Origin: Prosopocoilus inquinatus
Taxonomy: Eukaryota; Arthropoda; Insecta; Coleoptera; Lucanidae
NCBI GenBank assembly: GCA_036172665.1
Contig: JAYKNF010000073.1
Span: forward strand, 1 to 64,000
Direction of reading: 5' to 3'
DNA: 64,000 nt
The translations under genes and the position numbers were made by a program. The first letter of the stretch is position 1; the number at the start of each line of letters is the position of its first letter. Below, piece after piece: positions 24,835-38,542 of the stretch. The notes beneath the pieces are model-generated. The model had not been told where the DNA came from, ran no database searches, and was given only the letters and a program-made list of their open reading frames with translations.

Positions 24835-27800
24835 ATTAGCGTTGTTCCTGTGATGTATCTAATCGATCCTTACTCATCTATCATGTTATTTGACGTTTGG
24901 ACGGACTCCAGTAACTCTGATGAGATATTCAAAGTTCTCGGACGCAGTAGAAGCTGGAAATAGTTTTTAACGAAACAACACGTATTAGCGTTGTTCCTGT
25001 GATGTATCTAAACGATCCTTACTTATCTAACATGTTATTTGACGTTTGGATGGACTCCAGTAAGTCTGATGTGAGATACAAAGTTTTTGGACGCAGCAGG
25101 AGCTGGAAATAGTTTTAAACGAAACAATACGTATTAGCGTTGTTCCTGTGATGTATCTAAACGATCCTTACTCATCTATCATGTTATTTGACGTTTGGAC
25201 AGACTCCAGTAACTCTGATGTGAGATACAAAGTTCTCGGACGCAGCAGGAGCTGGAAATAGTTTTAGACGAAACAACACGTATTAGCGTTGTTCCTGTGC
25301 TGTATCTAACCGATCCTTACTCATCTATCATGTTACTTGGCGTTTCGATGGACTCCGGTAGCTCTTATGTGAGATACGACTTTTTCGGACGCAGCAGAAG
25401 CTGGAAATAGTTTTAAATGAAACAACACGCATTAGCGTTGTTCCTGTGATTTATCTAATCGATCCTTACTCATTTATCATGTTATTTGACGTTTGGACGG
25501 ACTCCAGTAACTCTGATGTGAGATACAAAGTTCTCGGACGCAGGAGAAGCTGGAAATAATTTTGAACGAAACAACACGTATTAGCGTTGTTCCTGTGATG
25601 TATCTAAACGATCATTACTTATCTAACATGTTATTTAACGTTTGGATGGACTCCAGTAAGTCTGAAGTGAGATACAAAGTTTTTGGACGCAGCAGGAGCT
25701 GGAAATAGTTTTAAACGAAACAACACGTATTAGCGTTGTTCCTGTGCTGTATCTAATCGATCCTTACTTATCTATCATGTTATTTGACGTTTCGATGGAC
25801 TCCAGTAACTCTGATTTGAGATACGACGTTTTCGGACGCAGCAGAAGCTGGAAATAGTTTTGAACGAAACAACACGTATTAGCGTTGTTCCTGTGATGTA
25901 TCTAATCGATCCTTACTTATTTATCATGTTATTTGACGTTTGGATGGACTCCAGTAACCCTGACGTGAGATACGAAGTTCTCGGACGCAGCAGAAGCTGG
26001 AAATAGTTTTAAACGAAACAACACGTATTAGCGTTGTTCCTGTGATGTATCTAATCGATCATTACTCATCTATCATGTTATTTGACGTTTGGACGGACTC
26101 CAGTAACTCTGATGTGAGATACAAAGTTATCGGACGCAGCAGAAGCTGGAAATAGTTTTGAACGAAACAACACGTTTTAGCGTTGTTCCTGTGCTGTATC
26201 TAATCGATCCTTACTTATCTATCATGTTATTTGACGTTTGGATGAACTCCAGTAACTCTAATGTGAGATACGAAATTTTCGGACGCAGCAGAAGCTGGAA
26301 ATAGTTTTGAACGAAACAACACGTATTAGCGTCGTTCCTGTGATGTATCTAAACGATCCTTACTTATCTAACATGTTATTTGACGTTTGGACAGACTCCA
26401 GTAACTCTGATGTGAGATACAAAGTTTTTGGACGCAGCAGGAGCTGGAAATAGTTTTAAACGAAACAACACGTATTAGCGTTGTTCCTGTGATGTATCTA
26501 AACGATCCTTACTCATCTATCATGTTATTTGACGTTTGGACGGACTCCAGTAACTCTGATGTGAGATACAAAGTTCTCGGACGCAGCAGAAGCTGGAAAT
26601 AATTTTGAACGAAACAACACCTATTAGCGTTGTTCCTGTGATGTATCTAAAGGATCCTTACTTATCTAACATGTTATTTGACGTTTGGATGGACTCCAGT
26701 AAGTCTGATGTGAGATACAAAGTTTTGGGACGCAGCAGGAGCTGGAAATAGTTTTAAACGAAACAACACGTATTAGCGTTGTTCCTGTGCTGTATCTAAT
26801 CGATCCTTACTTATCTATCATGTTATTTGACGTTTCGATGGACTCCAGTAACTCTGATGTGAGATACGAAGTTTTCGGACTCAGCAGAAGCTGAAAATAG
26901 TTTTAAACGATACAACACGTATTAGCGTTGTTCCTGTGATGTATCTAATCGATCCTTACTCATCTATCATGTTAATTGACGTTTGGACGGACTCCAGTAA
27001 CTCTGATGAGAGATTCAAAGTTCTCGGACGCAGTAGAAGCTGGAAATAGTTTTGAGCGAAACAACACGTATTAGCGTTGTTCCTGTGATGTATCTAAACG
27101 ATCCTTACTTATCTAACATGTTATTTGACGTTTGGATGGACTCCAGTAAGTCTGATGTGAGATACAAAGTTTTTGGACGCAGCAGGAGCTGGAAATAGTT
27201 TTAAACGAAACAACAAGTATTAGCGTTGTTCCTGTGATGTATCTAAACGATCCTTACTCATCTATCATGTTATTTGACGTTTGGACAGACTCCAGTAACT
27301 CTGATGTGAGATACAAAGTTCTCGGACGCAGCAGGAGCTGGAAATAGTTTTAAACGAAACAGCACGCATTAGCGTTGTTCCTGTGCTGTATCTAATCGAT
27401 CCTTACTCATATATCATGTTATTTGACGTTTCGATGGACTCCAGTAACTCTGATGTGAGATACGAAGTTTTCGGACGCAGCAGAAGCTGGAATTAGTTTT
27501 AAACGAAACAACACGCATTAGCGATGTTCCTGTGATGTATCTAAACGATCCTTACTCATCTATCATGTTATTTGACGTTCGGACGGACTCCAGTAACTCT
27601 GATGTGAGATACAAAGTTCTCGGACGCAGCAGAAGCTGGAAATAATTTTGAACGAAACAACACGTATTAGCGTTGTTCCTGTGATGTATCTAAACGATCC
27701 TTACTTATCTAACATGTTATTTGACGTTTGGATGGACTCCAGTAACCCTGACGTGAGATACGATGTTCTCGGACGCAGCAGAAGCTAGAAATAGTTTCAA

Positions 27801-30198
27801 ACGAAACAACACGCATTCGCGTTGTTCCTGTGTAGTATCTAATCGATCCTTACTCATCTATCATGTTACTTGACGTTTGGATGGGCTCCAGTAACTCTGA
27901 TGAGAGATACAAAGATTTCGGACGCAGCAGAAGCTGGAAATAGTTTTGAACGAAACAACACCTATTAGTGTTGTTCCTGTGATGTATCTAAACGATCCTT
28001 ACTTATCTAACATGTTATTTGACGTTTGGATGGACACCAGTATCCCTGATGTGAGATACTAAGTTCTCGGACGCAGCAGAAGCTGGAAATAGTTTTAAAC
28101 GAAACAACACGTATTAGCGTTGTTCCTGTGATGTATCTAATCGATCCTTACTCATCTATCATGTTATTTGACGTTTGGACGGACTCCAGTAACTCTGATG
28201 AGAGATTCAAAGTTCTCGGACGCAGTAGAAGCTGGAAATAGTTTTAAACGAAACAACACGTATTAGCGTTGTTCCTGTGCTGTATCTAATCGATCCTTAC
28301 TCATATATCATGTTACTTGGCGTTTCGATGGACTCCAGTAGCTCTGATGTGAGATACGACGTTTTCGGACGCAGCAGAAGCTGGAAATAGTTTTAAACGA
28401 AACAACACGTATTAGCGTTGTTCCTGTGATGTATCTAATCGATCCTTACTCATCTATCATGTTATTTGACGTTTGGACGGACTCCAGTAACTCTGATGAG
28501 AGATTCAAAGTTCTCGGACGCAGCTGAAGCTGGAAATAGTTTTAAATGAAACAACACGTATTAGCGTTGTTCCTGTGATGTATCTAATCGACCCTTACTC
28601 ATCTATCATGTTATTTGGCGTTTCGATGGACTCCAGTAGCTCTGATGTGAGATACGACGTTTTCGGACGCAGCAGAAGCTGGAAATAGTTTTAAACGAAA
28701 CAACACGCATTAGCGTTGTTCCTGTGATGTATCTAATCGATCTTTACTCATCTATCATGTTATTTGACGTTTGGACGGACTCCAGTAACTCTGATGTGAG
28801 ATACGACGTTTTCGGACGCAGCAGTAGCTGGAAATAGTTTTAAACGAAACAACACGCATTAGCGTTGTTCCTGTGATGTATCTAATCGATCCTTACTTAT
28901 CTATCATGTTATTTGACGTTAGGATGGACTCCAGTAACCCTGACGTGAGATACGATGTTCTCGGACGCAGCAGAAGCTGGAAATAGTTTTAAACGAAACA
29001 ACACGCATTAGCGTTGTTCCTGTGTAGTATCTAATCGATCCTTACTCATCTATCATGTTATTTGGCGTTTCGATGGACTTCAGTAACTCTGATGTGATAT
29101 ACGACGTTTTCGGACGCAGCAGCAGCTGGAAATAATTTTAAACGAAACAACACATATTAGCGTTATTCCTGTGATGTACATAATCGATCCTTACTCATCT
29201 ATCATGTTATTTGACGTTTGGACGGACTCCAGTAACTCTGATGTGAGATACAAAGTTATCGGACGCAGCAGAAGCTGGAAATAGTTTTGAACGAAACAAC
29301 ACGTATTAGCGTTGTTCCTGTGCTGTATCTAATCGATCCTTACTTATCTAACATGTTATTTGACGTTTGGATGTACTCCAGTAAGTCTGATGTGAGATAC
29401 AAAGTTTTTGGACGCAGCAGGAGCTGGAAATAGTTTTAAACGAAACAACACGTATTAGCGTTGTTCCTGTGCTGTATCTAATCGATCCTTACTCATATAT
29501 CATGTTATTTGGCGTTTCGATGGACTCCAGTAGCTCTGATGTGAGATACGACGTTTTCGGACGCAGCAGAAGCTGGAAATAGTTTTAAACGAAACAACAC
29601 GCATTAGCGTTGTTCCTGTGATGTATCTAATCGATCCTTACTTATCTATCATGTTATTTGACGTTTGGATGGACTCCAGTAACCCTGACGTGAGATACGA
29701 AGTTCTCGGACGCAGCAGAAGCTGGAAATAGTTTTAAACGAAACAACACGTATTAGCGTTGTTCCTGTGATGTATCTAATCGATCCTTACTCATCTATCA
29801 TGTTATTTGACGTTTGGATGGACTCCAGTAACTCTGATGAGAGATACAAAGATTTCGGACGCAGCAGAAGCTGGATATAGTTTTGAACGAAACAACACCT
29901 ATTAGCGTTGTTCCTGTGATGTATCTAAACGATCCTTACTTATCTAACATGTTATTTGACGTTTGGATGGACTCCAGTAAGTCTGATGTGAGATACAAAG
30001 TTTTGGGACGCAGAAGGAGCTGGAAATAGTTTTAAACGAAACAACACGTATTAGCGTTGTTCCTGTGCTGTATCTAATCGATCCTTACTTATCTATCATG
30101 TTACTTGACGTTTCGATGGACTCCAGTAACTCTGATGTGAGATACGAAGTTTTCGGACGCAGCAGAAGCTGGAAATAGTTTTAAACGATACAACACGT
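24835..30198 (+). repeat. HOR-A copy C3 (36 monomers, 5,364 bp)
   Basis: Third full copy (GATTTATC at 25,449, GCATTCGCG at 27,813). Private substitutions were noticed at 25,862 (TTTTGAACG where C1, C2 and C4 have TTTTAAACG) and 26,881 (GGACTCAGC for GGACGCAGC). Otherwise no difference was noticed by eye. Confidence 0.92.
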
Positions 30199-33100
30199 AT
30201 TAGCGTTGTTCCTGTGATGTATCTAATCGATCCTTACTCATCTATCATGTTATTTGACGTTTGGACGGACTCCAGTAACTCTGATGAGATATTCAAAGTT
30301 CTCGGACGCAGTAGAAGCTGGAAATAGTTTTTAACGAAACAACACGTATTAGCGTTGTTCCTGTGATGTATCTAAACGATCCTTACTTATCTAACATGTT
30401 ATTTGACGTTTGGATGGACTCCAGTAAGTCTGATGTGAGATACAAAGTTTTTGGACGCAGCAGGAGCTGGAAATAGTTTTAAACGAAACAATACGTATTA
30501 GCGTTGTTCCTGTGATGTATCTAAACGATCCTTACTCATCTATCATGTTATTTGACGTTTGGACAGACTCCAGTAACTCTGATGTGAGATACAAAGTTCT
30601 CGGACGCAGCAGGAGCTGGAAATAGTTTTAGACGAAACAACACGTATTAGCGTTGTTCCTGTGCTGTATCTAACCGATCCTTACTCATCTATCATGTTAC
30701 TTGGCGTTTCGATGGACTCCGGTAGCTCTTATGTGAGATACGACTTTTTCGGACGCAGCAGAAGCTGGAAATAGTTTTAAATGAAACAACACGCATTAGC
30801 GTTGTTCCTGTGATTTATCTAATCGATCCTTACTCATTTATCATGTTATTTGACGTTTGGACGGACTCCAGTAACTCTGATGTGAGATACAAAGTTCTCG
30901 GACGCAGGAGAAGCTGGAAATAATTTTGAACGAAACAACACGTATTAGCGTTGTTCCTGTGATGTATCTAAACGATCATTACTTATCTAACATGTTATTT
31001 AACGTTTGGATGGACTCCAGTAAGTCTGAAGTGAGATACAAAGTTTTTGGACGCAGCAGGAGCTGGAAATAGTTTTAAACGAAACAACACGTATTAGCGT
31101 TGTTCCTGTGCTGTATCTAATCGATCCTTACTTATCTATCATGTTATTTGACGTTTCGATGGACTCCAGTAACTCTGATTTGAGATACGACGTTTTCGGA
31201 CGCAGCAGAAGCTGGAAATAGTTTTAAACGAAACAACACGTATTAGCGTTGTTCCTGTGATGTATCTAATCGATCCTTACTTATTTATCATGTTATTTGA
31301 CGTTTGGATGGACTCCAGTAACCCTGACGTGAGATACGAAGTTCTCGGACGCAGCAGAAGCTGGAAATAGTTTTAAACGAAACAACACGTATTAGCGTTG
31401 TTCCTGTGATGTATCTAATCGATCATTACTCATCTATCATGTTATTTGACGTTTGGACGGACTCCAGTAACTCTGATGTGAGATACAAAGTTATCGGACG
31501 CAGCAGAAGCTGGAAATAGTTTTGAACGAAACAACACGTTTTAGCGTTGTTCCTGTGCTGTATCTAATCGATCCTTACTTATCTATCATGTTATTTGACG
31601 TTTGGATGAACTCCAGTAACTCTAATGTGAGATACGAAATTTTCGGACGCAGCAGAAGCTGGAAATAGTTTTGAACGAAACAACACGTATTAGCGTCGTT
31701 CCTGTGATGTATCTAAACGATCCTTACTTATCTAACATGTTATTTGACGTTTGGACAGACTCCAGTAACTCTGATGTGAGATACAAAGTTTTTGGACGCA
31801 GCAGGAGCTGGAAATAGTTTTAAACGAAACAACACGTATTAGCGTTGTTCCTGTGATGTATCTAAACGATCCTTACTCATCTATCATGTTATTTGACGTT
31901 TGGACGGACTCCAGTAACTCTGATGTGAGATACAAAGTTCTCGGACGCAGCAGAAGCTGGAAATAATTTTGAACGAAACAACACCTATTAGCGTTGTTCC
32001 TGTGATGTATCTAAAGGATCCTTACTTATCTAACATGTTATTTGACGTTTGGATGGACTCCAGTAAGTCTGATGTGAGATACAAAGTTTTGGGACGCAGC
32101 AGGAGCTGGAAATAGTTTTAAACGAAACAACACGTATTAGCGTTGTTCCTGTGATGTATCTAATCGATCCTTACTCATCTATCATGTTAATTGACGTTTG
32201 GACGGACTCCAGTAACTCTGATGAGAGATTCAAAGTTCTCGGACGCAGTAGAAGCTGGAAATAGTTTTGAGCGAAACAACACGTATTAGCGTTGTTCCTG
32301 TGATGTATCTAAACGATCCTTACTTATCTAACATGTTATTTGACGTTTGGATGGACTCCAGTAAGTCTGATGTGAGATACAAAGTTTTTGGACGCAGCAG
32401 GAGCTGGAAATAGTTTTAAACGAAACAACAAGTATTAGCGTTGTTCCTGTGATGTATCTAAACGATCCTTACTCATCTATCATGTTATTTGACGTTTGGA
32501 CAGACTCCAGTAACTCTGATGTGAGATACAAAGTTCTCGGACGCAGCAGGAGCTGGAAATAGTTTTAAACGAAACAGCACGCATTAGCGTTGTTCCTGTG
32601 CTGTATCTAATCGATCCTTACTCATATATCATGTTATTTGACGTTTCGATGGACTCCAGTAACTCTGATGTGAGATACGAAGTTTTCGGACGCAGCAGAA
32701 GCTGGAATTAGTTTTAAACGAAACAACACGCATTAGCGATGTTCCTGTGATGTATCTAAACGATCCTTACTCATCTATCATGTTATTTGACGTTCGGACG
32801 GACTCCAGTAACTCTGATGTGAGATACAAAGTTCTCGGACGCAGCAGAAGCTGGAAATAATTTTGAACGAAACAACACGTATTAGCGTTGTTCCTGTGAT
32901 GTATCTAAACGATCCTTACTTATCTAACATGTTATTTGACGTTTGGATGGACTCCAGTAACCCTGACGTGAGATACGATGTTCTCGGACGCAGCAGAAGC
33001 TAGAAATAGTTTCAAACGAAACAACACGCATTCGCGTTGTTCCTGTGTAGTATCTAATCGATCCTTACTCATCTATCATGTTACTTGACGTTTGGATGGG

Positions 33101-35413
33101 CTCCAGTAACTCTGATGAGAGATACAAAGATTTCGGACGCAGCAGAAGCTGGAAATAGTTTTGAACGAAACAACACCTATTAGTGTTGTTCCTGTGATGT
33201 ATCTAAACGATCCTTACTTATCTAACATGTTATTTGACGTTTGGATGGACACCAGTATCCCTGATGTGAGATACTAAGTTCTCGGACGCAGCAGAAGCTG
33301 GAAATAGTTTTAAACGAAACAACACGTATTAGCGTTGTTCCTGTGATGTATCTAATCGATCCTTACTCATCTATCATGTTATTTGACGTTTGGACGGACT
33401 CCAGTAACTCTGATGAGAGATTCAAAGTTCTCGGACGCAGTAGAAGCTGGAAATAGTTTTAAACGAAACAACACGTATTAGCGTTGTTCCTGTGCTGTAT
33501 CTAATCGATCCTTACTCATATATCATGTTACTTGGCGTTTCGATGGACTCCAGTAGCTCTGATGTGAGATACGACGTTTTCGGACGCAGCAGAAGCTGGA
33601 AATAGTTTTAAACGAAACAACACGTATTAGCGTTGTTCCTGTGATGTATCTAATCGATCCTTACTCATCTATCATGTTATTTGACGTTTGGACGGACTCC
33701 AGTAACTCTGATGAGAGATTCAAAGTTCTCGGACGCAGCTGAAGCTGGAAATAGTTTTAAATGAAACAACACGTATTAGCGTTGTTCCTGTGATGTATCT
33801 AATCGACCCTTACTCATCTATCATGTTATTTGGCGTTTCGATGGACTCCAGTAGCTCTGATGTGAGATACGACGTTTTCGGACGCAGCAGAAGCTGGAAA
33901 TAGTTTTAAACGAAACAACACGCATTAGCGTTGTTCCTGTGATGTATCTAATCGATCTTTACTCATCTATCATGTTATTTGACGTTTGGACGGACTCCAG
34001 TAACTCTGATGTGAGATACGACGTTTTCGGACGCAGCAGTAGCTGGAAATAGTTTTAAACGAAACAACACGCATTAGCGTTGTTCCTGTGATGTATCTAA
34101 TCGATCCTTACTTATCTATCATGTTATTTGACGTTAGGATGGACTCCAGTAACCCTGACGTGAGATACGATGTTCTCGGACGCAGCAGAAGCTGGAAATA
34201 GTTTTAAACGAAACAACACGCATTAGCGTTGTTCCTGTGTAGTATCTAATCGATCCTTACTCATCTATCATGTTATTTGGCGTTTCGATGGACTTCAGTA
34301 ACTCTGATGTGATATACGACGTTTTCGGACGCAGCAGCAGCTGGAAATAATTTTAAACGAAACAACACATATTAGCGTTATTCCTGTGATGTACATAATC
34401 GATCCTTACTCATCTATCATGTTATTTGACGTTTGGACGGACTCCAGTAACTCTGATGTGAGATACAAAGTTATCGGACGCAGCAGAAGCTGGAAATAGT
34501 TTTGAACGAAACAACACGTATTAGCGTTGTTCCTGTGCTGTATCTAATCGATCCTTACTTATCTAACATGTTATTTGACGTTTGGATGTACTCCAGTAAG
34601 TCTGATGTGAGATACAAAGTTTTTGGACGCAGCAGGAGCTGGAAATAGTTTTAAACGAAACAACACGTATTAGCGTTGTTCCTGTGCTGTATCTAATCGA
34701 TCCTTACTCATATATCATGTTATTTGGCGTTTCGATGGACTCCAGTAGCTCTGATGTGAGATACGACGTTTTCGGACGCAGCAGAAGCTGGAAATAGTTT
34801 TAAACGAAACAACACGCATTAGCGTTGTTCCTGTGATGTATCTAATCGATCCTTACTTATCTATCATGTTATTTGACGTTTGGATGGACTCCAGTAACCC
34901 TGACGTGAGATACGAAGTTCTCGGACGCAGCAGAAGCTGGAAATAGTTTTAAACGAAACAACACGTATTAGCGTTGTTCCTGTGATGTATCTAATCGATC
35001 CTTACTCATCTATCATGTTATTTGACGTTTGGATGGACTCCAGTAACTCTGATGAGAGATACAAAGATTTCGGACGCAGCAGAAGCTGGATATAGTTTTG
35101 AACGAAACAACACCTATTAGCGTTGTTCCTGTGATGTATCTAAACGATCCTTACTTATCTAACATGTTATTTGACGTTTGGATGGACTCCAGTAAGTCTG
35201 ATGTGAGATACAAAGTTTTGGGACGCAGAAGGAGCTGGAAATAGTTTTAAACGAAACAACACGTATTAGCGTTGTTCCTGTGCTGTATCTAATCGATCCT
35301 TACTTATCTATCATGTTACTTGACGTTTCGATGGACTCCAGTAACTCTGATGTGAGATACGAAGTTTTCGGACGCAGCAGAAGCTGGAAATAGTTTTAAA
35401 CGATACAACACGT
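30199..35413 (+). repeat. HOR-A copy C4 (35 monomers, 5,215 bp; one monomer deleted)
   Basis: In register with C3 until about 32,126, then exactly 149 bp short: GATTTATC to GATTTATC is 5,364 bp up to 30,813, and the next is 5,215 bp on (36,028). The missing unit is the TTTCGATGG monomer ending GCTGAAAATAG and AACGATAC (present at 16,044-16,192 in C1). The join lies between 32,126 and 32,154, inside sequence shared by both flanking monomers, as expected from homologous unequal exchange. Confidence 0.9.
32126..32154 (+). other. Breakpoint interval of the single-monomer deletion in HOR-A C4
   Basis: At 32,126 the sequence has the A of the upstream monomer's AACGAAAC, not the T of AACGATAC. At 32,154 it has the A of GTGATG from the downstream monomer, not the C of GTGCTG. 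The 27 bp between are the same in both partners, so the exchange point cannot be placed more finely. Confidence 0.85.
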
Positions 35414-38004
35414 ATTAGCGTTGTTCCTGTGATGTATCTAATCGATCCTTACTCATCTATCATGTTATTTGACGTTTGGACGGACTCCAGTAACTCTGAT
35501 GAGATATTCAAAGTTCTCGGACGCAGTAGAAGCTGGAAATAGTTTTTAACGAAACAACACGTATTAGCGTTGTTCCTGTGATGTATCTAAACGATCCTTA
35601 CTTATCTAACATGTTATTTGACGTTTGGATGGACTCCAGTAAGTCTGATGTGAGATACAAAGTTTTTGGACGCAGCAGGAGCTGGAAATAGTTTTAAACG
35701 AAACAATACGTATTAGCGTTGTTCCTGTGATGTATCTAAACGATCCTTACTCATCTATCATGTTATTTGACGTTTGGACAGACTCCAGTAACTCTGATGT
35801 GAGATACAAAGTTCTCGGACGCAGCAGGAGCTGGAAATAGTTTTAGACGAAACAACACGTATTAGCGTTGTTCCTGTGCTGTATCTAACCGATCCTTACT
35901 CATCTATCATGTTACTTGGCGTTTCGATGGACTCCGGTAGCTCTTATGTGAGATACGACTTTTTCGGACGCAGCAGAAGCTGGAAATAGTTTTAAATGAA
36001 ACAACACGCATTAGCGTTGTTCCTGTGATTTATCTAATCGATCCTTACTCATTTATCATGTTATTTGACGTTTGGACGGACTCCAGTAACTCTGATGTGA
36101 GATACAAAGTTCTCGGACGCAGGAGAAGCTGGAAATAATTTTGAACGAAACAACACGTATTAGCGTTGTTCCTGTGATGTATCTAAACGATCATTACTTA
36201 TCTAACATGTTATTTAACGTTTGGATGGACTCCAGTAAGTCTGAAGTGAGATACAAAATTTTTGGACGCAGCAGGAGCTGGAAATAGTTTTAAACGAAAC
36301 AACACGTATTAGCGTTGTTCCTGTGCTGTATCTAATCGATCCTTACTTATCTATCATGTTATTTGACGTTTCGATGGACTCCAGTAACTCTGATTTGAGA
36401 TACGACGTTTTCGGACGCAGCAGAAGCTGGAAATAGTTTTAAACGAAACAACACGTATTAGCGTTGTTCCTGTGATGTATCTAATCGATCCTTACTTATT
36501 TATCATGTTATTTGACGTTTGGATGGACTCCAGTAACCCTGACGTGAGATACGAAGTTCTCGGACGCAGCAGAAGCTGGAAATAGTTTTAAACGAAACAA
36601 CACGTATTAGCGTTGTTCCTGTGATGTATCTAATCGATCATTACTCATCTATCATGTTATTTGACGTTTGGACGGACTCCAGTAACTCTGATGTGAGATA
36701 CAAAGTTATCGGACGCAGCAGAAGCTGGAAATAGTTTTGAACGAAACAACACGTTTTAGCGTTGTTCCTGTGCTGTATCTAATCGATCCTTACTTATCTA
36801 TCATGTTATTTGACGTTTGGATGAACTCCAGTAACTCTAATGTGAGATACGAAATTTTCGGACGCAGCAGAAGCTGGAAATAGTTTTGAACGAAACAACA
36901 CGTATTAGCGTCGTTCCTGTGATGTATCTAAACGATCCTTACTTATCTAACATGTTATTTGACGTTTGGACAGACTCCAGTAACTCTGATGTGAGATACA
37001 AAGTTTTTGGACGCAGCAGGAGCTGGAAATAGTTTTAAACGAAACAACACGTATTAGCGTTGTTCCTGTGATGTATCTAAACGATCCTTACTCATCTATC
37101 ATGTTATTTGACGTTTGGACGGACTCCAGTAACTCTGATGTGAGATACAAAGTTCTCGGACGCAGCAGAAGCTGGAAATAATTTTGAACGAAACAACACC
37201 TATTAGCGTTGTTCCTGTGATGTATCTAAAGGATCCTTACTTATCTAACATGTTATTTGACGTTTGGATGGACTCCAGTAAGTCTGATGTGAGATACAAA
37301 GTTTTGGGACGCAGCAGGAGCTGGAAATAGTTTTAAACGAAACAACACGTATTAGCGTTGTTCCTGTGCTGTATCTAATCGATCCTTACTTATCTATCAT
37401 GTTATTTGACGTTTCGATGGACTCCAGTAACTCTGATGTGAGATACGAAGTTTTCGGACGCAGCAGAAGCTGAAAATAGTTTTAAACGATACAACACGTA
37501 TTAGCGTTGTTCCTGTGATGTATCTAATCGATCCTTACTCATCTATCATGTTAATTGACGTTTGGACGGACTCCAGTAACTCTGATGAGAGATTCAAAGT
37601 TCTCGGACGCAGTAGAAGCTGGAAATAGTTTTGAGCGAAACAACACGTATTAGCGTTGTTCCTGTGATGTATCTAAACGATCCTTACTTATCTAACATGT
37701 TATTTGACGTTTGGATGGACTCCAGTAAGTCTGATGTGAGATACAAAGTTTTTGGACGCAGCAGGAGCTGGAAATAGTTTTAAACGAAACAACAAGTATT
37801 AGCGTTGTTCCTGTGATGTATCTAAACGATCCTTACTCATCTATCATGTTATTTGACGTTTGGACAGACTCCAGTAACTCTGATGTGAGATACAAAGTTC
37901 TCGGACGCAGCAGGAGCTGGAAATAGTTTTAAACGAAACAGCACGCATTAGCGTTGTTCCTGTGCTGTATCTAATCGATCCTTACTCATATATCATGTTA
38001 TTTG
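35414..38004 (+). repeat. HOR-A copy C5 (partial, about 17.4 monomers)
   Basis: Follows the HOR-A order from GAGATATTC (near 35,501) through the hybrid monomer near 36,012 to the ACAGCACGC unit (37,938). At 38,005 the expected TTTGACG becomes TTTGGCG and the monomer order switches to the rearranged domain. A private substitution was noticed at 36,258 (CAAAATT for CAAAGTT). Confidence 0.88.
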
Positions 38005-38542
38005 GCGTTTCGATGGAGTCCAGTAGCTCTGATGTGAGATACGACGTTTTCGGACGCAGGAGAAGCTGGAAATAGTTTTAAACGAAACAACACGCATTAG
38101 CGTTGTTCCTGTGATGTATCTAATCGATCCTTACTTATCTATCATGTTATTTGACGTTTGGATGGACTCCAGTAAACCTGACGTGAGATACGATGTTCTC
38201 GGACGCAGCATAAGCTGGAAATAGTTTTAAACGAAACAACACCCATTAGCGTTGTTCCTGTGATGTATCTAATCGATCCTTACTTATCTATCATGTTATT
38301 TGACGTTTGGATGGACTCCAGTAACCCTGACGTGAGATACGAAGTTCTCGGACGCAGCAGAAGCTGGAAATAGTTTTAAACGAAACAACACGTATTAGCG
38401 TTGTTCCTGTGATGTATCTAATCGATCCTTACTCATCTATCATGTTATTTGACGTTTGGACTGACTCCAGTAACTCTGATGTGAGATACAAAGTTCTCGG
38501 ACGCAGCAGAAGCTGGAAATAATTTTGAACGTAACAACACGT

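Noticed and set aside
14107..38004. Assembly artefact producing the identical 5,364-bp units
   Set aside because: Not excluded, but the copies carry private substitutions and one has a clean monomer deletion, which argues against simple duplication of one contig. Copy number still depends on read evidence.
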